Shown piece after piece: positions 1 to 5,027 of a DNA stretch of 6,999 bases (the first letter of the stretch is position 1; the number at the start of each line of letters is the position of its first letter). The notes beneath the pieces were generated by a model. The model had not been told where the DNA came from and searched no databases. It saw only the letters and a list, made by a program, of their open reading frames with translations. A program made the position numbers and the translations under genes. This DNA is from Acidobacteriota bacterium. GTDB taxonomy: Bacteria; Acidobacteriota; Terriglobia; Terriglobales; Acidobacteriaceae. The stretch covers positions 1 through 6,999 of the forward strand of contig QIAW01000184.1 in NCBI GenBank assembly GCA_003225655.1, in the 5' to 3' direction.

Positions 1-473
1 GCCAATCCACCCAGGCCGCGCTTCAGTTCGGCATGCACAATGGCTTCGGCCCGCTCCAGGGCGCGCTTGGAAGCTTCAATCTCTTCGCCTGGAATATCCG
101 AAGATTCGGTGTGCGCCTTGAACTCCTGCAACCCGGCGGTCACAACCTTGGCCAGGTGGCTTTTCTTGTTACGCTCGGCCACGCGGATAGCTTCGTCAAT
201 CTTGCCTTCGCGCAGCGCACCAGCCACAGCCGGGGCGAACGAGCGTGACTGCTTGCGCGCGGCACTAAAGGCAAACGCACGGTCAAGCATCACGCCAATC
301 GAAATTGCCGACATGGCAAGCAGAATGATCACGATGATCCGGGCGAACCAGCCCATGGAGTTCCATAGACCCAGCGGGTTGTCAAAGCCGGCGGCCTGGC
401 CCTCCTGGAAGATCCACGCGCCAAAGGCGGCAGTATAGGTAAATAGCAAACTTGCAACGTTAGCGAGAAACAT
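1..473 (-). CDS. exbB: ExbB/TolQ/MotA-family proton channel, N-terminal part
   Basis: The reading frame starts at an ATG at 471-473 and runs off the left edge after 157 codons, so the C-terminal half is missing. The protein begins MFLANVASLLF. It has a hydrophobic segment at about residues 43-63 (WFARIIVIILLAMSAISIGVML) followed by DRAFAFSAARKQS, then a soluble helical stretch with REGKIDEAIRVAERNKKSHLAKVV and EASKRALERAEAIVHAELKRGLGGL, the usual cytoplasmic region before TM2/TM3 of ExbB-like proteins. In the family these subunits form the inner-membrane proton channel that energises TonB (or TolA). It lies downstream of tonB on the same strand, which favours an ExbB role over MotA or TolQ. 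ExbD genes would be expected just beyond the left edge. A purine-rich site at 481-493 (GAGGAGGAAAGGA on the coding strand) supports the start. TolQ cannot be fully excluded from half a protein. Confidence 0.88.
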   Translation of the reverse strand, partial: MFLANVASLLFTYTAAFGAWIFQEGQAAGFDNPLGLWNSMGWFARIIVIILLAMSAISIGVMLDRAFAFSAARKQSRSFAPAVAGALREGKIDEAIRVAERNKKSHLAKVVTAGLQEFKAHTESSDIPGEEIEASKRALERAEAIVHAELKRGLGGL

Positions 474-602
474 ATTGTGGTCCTTTCCTCCTCGGTTCTA
501 AATACTAAAAATTGAATTGTGCTACTCAGGTTTGCCAGATTTCCCCATCTTCCGTTCTTAATGGGAACCAGGGAGCCGGCACACTCTGGGTTGCTGAAAG
601 CC

Positions 603-632
603 GCTGCTGAGCGAGCAGCAAAGAGGCTGCTC
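603..632 (-). other. Alternative hairpins in the tonB-exbB spacer
   Basis: The 218-base spacer 474-691 holds no gene. Its clearest structure is a pair of mutually exclusive inverted repeats sharing one arm: GCTGCT 603-608 with AGCAGC 614-619, and GAGCAGC 613-619 with GCTGCTC 626-632 (7 bp, 6-base loop). A further GAGCAGC lies at 651-657. No T-tract follows on either strand, so this is not an obvious intrinsic terminator. It could be mRNA structure between the two genes or a decayed repeat; no function is claimed. Confidence 0.4.
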
Positions 633-691
633 AGAATAGATGCAAAATCAGAGCAGCACGGCTTCCCCTCTTGCCTAGAACTCCATAATTT

Positions 692-1417
692 CTATGCCCC
701 ACCTGTCAGGTTGAAGTTGACCGTCACAGTCGTCTCTACTTCGACCGGTTCACCGTTCAGGATGTAGGGCCTGTACTTCCATTGTTTCACCGCATCCAGC
801 GCTGTCTGCACCAGCATGGGGTGCCCGCTGATCACGCTCAGGTTTTCTATATTGCCCTGTTTGCTGATGAGGGCGTGCAGCACCACCGTGCCCTGAATAC
901 GCGCCGTCTTGGCCAGCGGCGGATAGTTGGGCGTCACCTTGTGCATCAAGTTGCCCTCGATAACACCACCCGACACGCGCACGCGATTTAGCGTTACCTT
1001 GGGAACGGAGCCGGTTCCACCGATCAGGCTGCCAATCACGCCGCCCATGGCTCCCCCAGGGACGCCACCGGTCACACCGCCGGGAATTCCGGCCGTGGCG
1101 GCAGGAGGCGCTTCCTCTTCTTTCACAATCTTGATTTTCTCGGGGATTTTAGTAGGGGTGCGCAGTGCGCCGTTTTCCAACTCGGTCTCAATCTTCGCCA
1201 CTTTTATGATCTCCATTGGTGGCGGCGGTGGTGGCGGCGGCGGTGGAGCCACCAGGAATGTGGCAATTATTTGTTTGGGTAGCACTTCCGGATAAAGCAG
1301 TGGAATCAGGCAAAGGACTGCAAGCACAAAAAACACGCCAACGGTTGCAATCGATGTTGTCCAGCCACGCTTGGTCTTCAGTCTGCCCGACGATTCGATC
1401 AGGCTGTCCTCAAACAT
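692..1417 (-). CDS. tonB: TonB family energy transducer
   Basis: This 241-residue protein has the TonB architecture. A short cytoplasmic N-terminus (MFEDSLIESSGRLKTKRG) is followed by one membrane anchor at about residues 21-44, a run of ten prolines at 58-67, a charged linker, a glycine-rich stretch at 112-134 with GG every few residues, and a C-terminal TonB domain at about 155-238. That domain carries YPPLAKTARIQGTVVLHALI, the ALDAVKQWKYRPYILNG motif and a final V-T-V-N-F strand. TonB spans the periplasm and transmits proton-motive-force energy from ExbB/ExbD to outer-membrane TonB-dependent receptors. The ATG at 1415-1417 has GGGAGA 7 bases upstream, a good ribosome binding site. The exbB-like gene follows after 218 bases. 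The classical Pro-Lys/Pro-Glu spacer is replaced by polyproline plus a GG-rich linker, so the protein may serve a specialised receptor set. The family call is firm; the partner receptors are unknown. Confidence 0.92.
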   Translation of the reverse strand: MFEDSLIESSGRLKTKRGWTTSIATVGVFFVLAVLCLIPLLYPEVLPKQIIATFLVAPPPPPPPPPPMEIIKVAKIETELENGALRTPTKIPEKIKIVKEEEAPPAATAGIPGGVTGGVPGGAMGGVIGSLIGGTGSVPKVTLNRVRVSGGVIEGNLMHKVTPNYPPLAKTARIQGTVVLHALISKQGNIENLSVISGHPMLVQTALDAVKQWKYRPYILNGEPVEVETTVTVNFNLTGGA

Positions 1418-1441
1418 AACTTAATCTCCCAGGAATGGGTC

Positions 1442-1460
1442 AACAGAGATGCTCTCTGTT
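1442..1460 (-). promoter_or_regulatory. Inverted repeat in the tonB leader (possible operator or mRNA hairpin)
   Basis: AACAGAG and CTCTGTT form perfect 7-base arms around 5 bases. The repeat ends 24 bases before the tonB ATG and 11 bases before its ribosome binding site. Its placement fits either a repressor site or a 5' leader hairpin. Promoter elements upstream (a TTGCAG/AGTAAT pair on the minus strand with 17-base spacing) are too weak to call. No known operator consensus was recognised. Confidence 0.3.
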
Positions 1461-1536
1461 TAAATTTAGTCCTAACCAATTACTTAGACACCATATACAC
1501 CCTGCAAGGTTCCCAACTTTTCGCTTCTAAGGCCGG

Positions 1537-1576
1537 AAAAAACAAAGCCGAGCTGCAGATAATAAACCCTGCAGCT
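1537..1576 (-). terminator. Possible intrinsic terminator downstream of secF
   Basis: On the minus strand an 8-bp inverted repeat (AGCTGCAG, 10-base loop, CTGCAGCT; plus-strand 1551-1576) is followed 4 bases later by TTTGTTTTTT (1546-1537). This is the layout of a Rho-independent terminator, 43 bases past the secF stop and before tonB. The stem is of moderate strength and the loop is long, so efficiency is uncertain. If functional, it separates the tgt-yajC-secDF operon from the tonB-exbB unit. Confidence 0.45.
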
Positions 1577-1598
1577 ACAGTCACTTACGACAATAAAT

Positions 1599-1618
1599 TT
1601 GCACCATAAATGGTGCAA
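1599..1618. repeat. 20-base palindrome abutting the secF stop codon
   Basis: TTGCACCAT and ATGGTGCAA are perfect 9-base arms separated by two bases, starting at the base immediately after the secF stop codon (1619-1621). On the minus strand it is followed by ATTTATTG, only weakly T-rich, so it could be a weak terminator, an mRNA 3'-end stabiliser or a protein-binding palindrome. The choice between these cannot be made from sequence. Confidence 0.4.
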
Positions 1619-2818
1619 TTATGCCTTTACCCGAACTTTCTCTTTGCGCCCGGAATCGATAGCGACCGGCGCCACCCGCCGTCCGGAACGGCTCATGCGC
1701 CACTCCTGATAGGCCACCAGCATGGGTGCGGCGATGGCGATCGAAGAGTAGGTACCAATCAAGATTCCTATGACAAGGGCGAAGGAGAACCCACGAAGTA
1801 CCTCGCCCCCAAACAAATACAGAGAAAGCACGGTCAAAAACGTAAGCCCGGAGGTCAAAATGGTCCGGCTAAGGGTCTGGTTAATGCTTTTGTTAACAAT
1901 CTCCGCCAAGCTCTCACGCCGCAGCAGCTTCACGTTTTCACGGATGCGGTCAAAGACCACAATCGTGTCGTTCATGGAGTAACCGACCAGCGTAAGGATG
2001 GCGGCAATAACCGTAAGGCTTATCTCCGTATTCGTCAAGGAGAAAGCGCCAACGGTGATTAAGGTATCGTGAAAAACCGCCACCACCGCGGCCACGCCGT
2101 AAATCAGCTCAAAGCGGAACCACAGGTAAACCAGCATTCCCAGCAGCGAGTAGAGTATGGCCAGTCCCGCCTGTTTCTGGAGCTGCGCGCCGACCTGCGG
2201 GCCCACAACTTGCACGCTGCGCACGGTGAAATTAGAGACAAAGAAGTTGTTCTGCAAAGCGGAAATAACTTCAGAAGAGGTTACGTTCTTGAGCTCATCG
2301 AAGCCGCCCAGCACGCCGCCCTTTACGCTGTCGCGATAATTGATGATCTTCTGCGCTTCTGTTAAATAGCGCCCGCCAACGTTCACGCCAACGTGCAGCG
2401 GGTCGCGTTGCACCAGCGCATCCTGGATGCTTTGCACCGTGGCATTGTTGAGGTCCTGCTTGCCTTCAGGAGCATTCGCGCTCAGTGCCTTGATGATTAG
2501 GGCTTTGCTTTGGTCGATGCCTGTTTCTTCGCTGTTCTGCTTCAGGTCGAGCGTAATCAATAATTCATTGTTCGCTTTAGGCTGTTTGCGGGCATTGTGC
2601 AGCCCCACGCTGTCCATGGCTTTGCGGATAGCATCGAGATCGGGTGTGCTGGCGAACTTTACGTCCACGGTGGTCCCGCTTCTGAATTCCACCCCCGTGG
2701 GAATATGGTGCCAGAAAAGCATCGAGAGGATGCCGGCCACGCTGAACACCAGCGAAAACGCCAGGAAGTACCACTTCTTGCCGAGAAAATCTATGTTCGT
2801 ATTCTTAAAAAATTCCAC
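1619..2818 (-). CDS. secF: Protein translocase subunit SecF
   Basis: SecF forms with SecD (and YajC) an RND-type inner-membrane complex that uses proton motive force to pull exported proteins out of the SecYEG channel on the periplasmic side. The 399-residue product has TM1 at about 17-37, the family motif GVEFRSGTTVDVKF at 42-55, and a periplasmic domain. Five C-terminal TM segments follow from about residue 215. They include FRFELIYGVAAVVAVFHDTLI and the highly conserved GYSMNDTIVVFDRIRENV at 279-296, whose Asp residues belong to the proton path, then LRGFSFALVIGILIGTYSSIAIA. The start is a GTG at 2816-2818 with AAGAAGG 9 bases upstream; an in-frame stop just upstream fixes it. At 399 residues it is longer than the roughly 320 of E. 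coli SecF; the extra length is in the periplasmic region (about 80-200). It follows secD across a 72-base repeat-filled spacer. The frame is intact. Confidence 0.96.
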   Translation of the reverse strand: MEFFKNTNIDFLGKKWYFLAFSLVFSVAGILSMLFWHHIPTGVEFRSGTTVDVKFASTPDLDAIRKAMDSVGLHNARKQPKANNELLITLDLKQNSEETGIDQSKALIIKALSANAPEGKQDLNNATVQSIQDALVQRDPLHVGVNVGGRYLTEAQKIINYRDSVKGGVLGGFDELKNVTSSEVISALQNNFFVSNFTVRSVQVVGPQVGAQLQKQAGLAILYSLLGMLVYLWFRFELIYGVAAVVAVFHDTLITVGAFSLTNTEISLTVIAAILTLVGYSMNDTIVVFDRIRENVKLLRRESLAEIVNKSINQTLSRTILTSGLTFLTVLSLYLFGGEVLRGFSFALVIGILIGTYSSIAIAAPMLVAYQEWRMSRSGRRVAPVAIDSGRKEKVRVKA

Positions 2819-2837
2819 TTGATTAAACCTTCTTTAG

Positions 2838-2900
2838 AATTACTCAATTGCCTAATTCTTCAATGACTCAATGATGAAATGACCCAATCTTCAAATACTC
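2838..2900. repeat. Degenerate octanucleotide tandem repeat between secD and secF
   Basis: Read on the plus strand, consecutive 8-base units begin with AAT: AATTACTC, AATTGCCT, AATTCTTC, AATGACTC, AATGATGA, AATGACCC, then AATCTTC (7 bases) and AAATACTC. The consensus is about AATKACTC. The tract occupies most of the secD-secF spacer and includes the secD stop codon (2891-2893). The units have diverged, suggesting an old expansion. It leaves the secF ribosome binding site intact on the other side. Confidence 0.6.
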
Positions 2901-3325
2901 AACGCCTCGCCCCGCTGTTTGCGTTGTAAGCCGGCGTCGAAAATCACGCGGGAGACGAAAACCGCCGTAAAAATGTTGGCCAGCAGACCGAAGGTCAGCG
3001 TCACCGCAAACCCTTTCACCGGCCCGGTGCCGAACAGGAACAGGATGAACGCCGAGACAATCGTGGTCACGTGCGTGTCAATGATCGTGACCCAGGCTTT
3101 GGCAAAGCCCTGGTCCACCGCCGCCGCCGGAGTCTTGCCGTTGCGCAACTCCTCGCGGATGCGCTCGAAGATAAGCACGTTGGAATCAACGCCCATACCG
3201 ATGGTCAGGATCACTCCGGCAATGCCCGGCAGTGTCAGCGTATTGCCGAAGAATCCCATGAACCCGAGCAAAATCACCAGGTTCAAAATCAAAGCCAGGT
3301 CGGCATTAATTCCCGCAAACTTGTA
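2891..3325 (-). CDS. secD: SecD, C-terminal part (out of frame with the N-terminal part)
   Basis: This frame carries the C-terminal membrane half of SecD from the end of TM2 onward: YKFAGINADLALILNLVILL, TLTLPGIAGVILTIGMGVDSNV (with the conserved membrane Asp), LIFERIREELRNGK, FAKAWVTIIDTHVTTIVSAFILF, GTGPVKGFAVTLTFGLLANIF, and the typical end ALSI before TGA (compare KKLSI in E. coli). It is shifted one base relative to the N-terminal frame. A stop at 3335-3337 in this frame shows it is not an independent full gene, and its first usable start is a poor TTG at 3292. In an intact protein it would provide TM3-TM6, which pair with SecF. It is best read as one broken secD together with the N-terminal part at 3306-4481. 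Confidence 0.88.
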   Translation of the reverse strand, partial: YKFAGINADLALILNLVILLGFMGFFGNTLTLPGIAGVILTIGMGVDSNVLIFERIREELRNGKTPAAAVDQGFAKAWVTIIDTHVTTIVSAFILFLFGTGPVKGFAVTLTFGLLANIFTAVFVSRVIFDAGLQRKQRGEALSI

Positions 3326-4481
3326 ACGCCGCGGTCACCCCCTGGCGAATGGAGTCAATGCCCAGCGAGGGGCCCACGCTGCTCTCTTCCAGAATCTTGA
3401 TTCCTGCCGGTAGCGCGCCGGACTTCAGCTTGATGCTCAAATCCTTGGCGCTATCCTGGGTGAAGCCGCCCTCAATCATTCCATCGTCGTTGATTTCAGA
3501 CTTGATCGTGGCAAACTCGATGACCCGGTTATCGAGCACGATTGCCATGTGATCGCCCACATGGGCGCGTGTGAAGTCGCCAAAGCGGTTGCCACCATCG
3601 CTAAACAGGTGGAAATCAACTGTTGGGGCGCCGGTGTCGCCTCTTGTATTGGGGTCGGCAGAGCGAATATCGCGGCCGGTAATGACCGAGCTGCGGCTCA
3701 ATACGTAGACTTCATCCTTAGCCTCGCGAGTACCGATGCTGCTGCCGTGGACCAGGATAGCATTTGGCGGCAACACGCCGCCATGCGCGGCCCGGGCCTG
3801 CTCCTCGGAGTTGTATACCTGCTGGTCCACCGCCCCTCGGACCTCCAGCATTGCCTGTGATGAAATAATGCCGATGGCCCGGTCAGGATCCACGCCTGGA
3901 AGCTGAATCAGGATCTGGTAGCTTCCCAGGGCGTGCTCTTCAATCAGCGGCTCAGCTACACCCAGCGCGTCAATGCGCTGCCGAATGGTCTCAATGGCCT
4001 GCGTGACCGCCTGGTGTTTGATCTCATCCACACGGGCAGGCTTGAGGCTTAGAAGGTAAGTGTTTTCCGGAGCGCTGTTGAAGTCATATTGCTGGTAAAT
4101 GGGAAAAATCTTGTTACGAAAATCGCCGATGGCGGCAGGCGGAATACCTTTAATCACAATCTGCTCGGGATGATTCGTCGGGTCCGGCTTATAGATTTCA
4201 CCGAAGGCGATATTGTTCTTGTTGAGTGACTCCTTGAGGCGCTCGATGGTGATATCGGAATCGGCATTCACCGCATCATTTACCTGCACCTGCAGAATCA
4301 GGTGCGTCCCGCCTTTTAAATCCAGACCGAGGTGAATGCGCTCGAGCAGCGCCTCTTTCAGGCCTTCTCCATTCCACTTCTGCGGGATGCCGAAGATCCC
4401 GTACACAAAGATCACCAGAATGGCGACGATAAAAGCTGTTTTTCCCAGTAAATTTTTCTGCATGGTCGTTCCATCACTCAC
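3306..4481 (-). CDS. secD: SecD, N-terminal and periplasmic part (terminates early at a frame-shifting deletion)
   Basis: SecD is the larger partner of SecF in the proton-driven Sec accessory complex. The 391-residue frame has TM1 at about 12-31, the hallmark HLGLDLKGGTHLILQV at 50-65, and the P1 periplasmic domain with AIETIRQRIDALGVAEPLI and ILIQLPGVDPDRA. Its end is also typical, with SGALPAGIKILEESSVGPSLG, then IRQGVTAAL. Homology stops there: eight codons later the frame ends, while the rest of SecD resumes one base out of frame at 3325. The listed start is a GTG at 4479-4481; an ATG at 4461-4463, giving MQKNLLGKTAF, sits closer to TM1 with GGA 6 bases upstream and may be the true start. 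It begins 21 bases after the yajC stop. Family members have about 530-615 residues. Confidence 0.92.
   Translation of the reverse strand: MSDGTTMQKNLLGKTAFIVAILVIFVYGIFGIPQKWNGEGLKEALLERIHLGLDLKGGTHLILQVQVNDAVNADSDITIERLKESLNKNNIAFGEIYKPDPTNHPEQIVIKGIPPAAIGDFRNKIFPIYQQYDFNSAPENTYLLSLKPARVDEIKHQAVTQAIETIRQRIDALGVAEPLIEEHALGSYQILIQLPGVDPDRAIGIISSQAMLEVRGAVDQQVYNSEEQARAAHGGVLPPNAILVHGSSIGTREAKDEVYVLSRSSVITGRDIRSADPNTRGDTGAPTVDFHLFSDGGNRFGDFTRAHVGDHMAIVLDNRVIEFATIKSEINDDGMIEGGFTQDSAKDLSIKLKSGALPAGIKILEESSVGPSLGIDSIRQGVTAALQVCGN
3323..3329 (-). other. Frame-breaking deletion junction in secD
   Basis: Codons for the conserved GVTAA end at 3327. One base later, codons for YKFAGINADLA begin at 3325. 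In E. coli SecD 14 residues of TM2 separate the equivalent positions (GLEAC and YKK). The missing stretch is therefore about 14 codons minus one base, near 41 bases, which removes the core of TM2 and shifts the frame. Confidence 0.75.
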
Positions 4482-4502
4482 AAAATTTAAGACTTCTAAA
4501 AA

Positions 4503-4832
4503 TTATTTCTTCTCGCCCTCATCCGCGGCAGCCAGAGAGACAACCGACGCCTTGGTGACCTCGATGCGCAGATTGTCCGGAGGCACGCGCAGGTGTAGGG
4601 CATCATCTTTCAGCGCGATCACCGTTCCCCGCAGGCCGCCGCTGGTAACCACCTTGTCTCCGGTCTTCAGGCTCTCGAGCATCGCCTGCCATTTTTTCTG
4701 GCGCCGCTGTTGGGGAAGAAACAGAACTAAGTAAGCAAACACCAGCATGGCGACAATGGGCAGCAGACCAATACCAAAAGGACTTGCTGCCTGCGCCTGC
4801 AACAACATTGCGATCATAGGCAAGATTTCCAT
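4503..4832 (-). CDS. yajC: Preprotein translocase subunit YajC
   Basis: This small single-span membrane protein copurifies with SecDF at the Sec translocon. The 109-residue product has a hydrophobic segment at about 20-40 (GIGLLPIVAMLVFAYLVLFL). The family signature PQQRRQKKWQAML follows at 40-52, then a compact beta domain with LKTGDKVVTSGGLRGTVIAL at 55-74 and a charged end (DEGEKK). Length is normal for YajC (about 110). It sits between tgt and secD as in many bacteria. The ATG at 4830-4832 has no clear Shine-Dalgarno sequence and lies just after a small hairpin. In-frame Met6 and Met9 are alternatives; Met9 would give MLLQAQAASPF. The function call is secure, the exact start is not. Confidence 0.93.
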   Translation of the reverse strand: MEILPMIAMLLQAQAASPFGIGLLPIVAMLVFAYLVLFLPQQRRQKKWQAMLESLKTGDKVVTSGGLRGTVIALKDDALHLRVPPDNLRIEVTKASVVSLAAADEGEKK

Positions 4833-4837
4833 CGATC

Positions 4838-4851
4838 CGGCTATTCAGCCG
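4838..4851 (-). other. Hairpin immediately upstream of the yajC start
   Basis: CGGCT and AGCCG form a 5-bp stem with a 4-base loop, ending 5 bases before the annotated yajC ATG. It overlaps the place where a ribosome binding site should be. It could restrain initiation at this ATG or indicate that a downstream Met codon is used. Confidence 0.35.
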
Positions 4852-4912
4852 TGTATTTACCAGCTTTCTGGGTTACCTAAAAAATCTGGTTGCTTATATC
4901 CGGTTGACTTCA

Positions 4913-4932
4913 CTGGCGGACCAGCCCGCCAG
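4913..4932. repeat. GC-rich inverted repeat in the tgt-yajC spacer
   Basis: The 195-base spacer 4833-5027 holds no gene. CTGGCGG (4913-4919) and CCGCCAG (4926-4932) are perfect 7-base arms around ACCAGC. No T-tract follows on either strand, so it is not an intrinsic terminator. It resembles a small REP-like unit or an mRNA hairpin inside the tgt-yajC-secDF transcript. No convincing promoter was found in this spacer. Confidence 0.4.
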
Positions 4933-5027
4933 GGCACCCCACACATTGACGTAACCAGCACACATCTCCAGCCCGGGGGAAAGCCTTTGTACAAGGATTC
5001 ACGAAACGGAAGGCTGAAAAGGGGCGC

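Noticed and set aside
927..1295. Plus-strand open frame with a polyglycine run
   Set aside because: It is the antisense of the TonB polyproline and GG-rich linker.
1610..2062. Plus-strand open frame opposite secF
   Set aside because: Antisense shadow of SecF transmembrane segments, with no independent signal.
3306..3334. Programmed ribosomal frameshift in secD
   Set aside because: No slippery heptamer or stimulator is apparent, and a one-base shift would not restore the missing TM2 residues, so a deletion explains the data better.
4893..4921. Promoter for yajC (TATAAG on the minus strand)
   Set aside because: No acceptable -35 hexamer at 15-19 bases; co-transcription from tgt is equally likely.
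4983..5020. Terminator between tgt and yajC from AGCCTT/AAGGCT arms
   Set aside because: The loop is over 20 bases, the stem has only six pairs and no T-tract follows.
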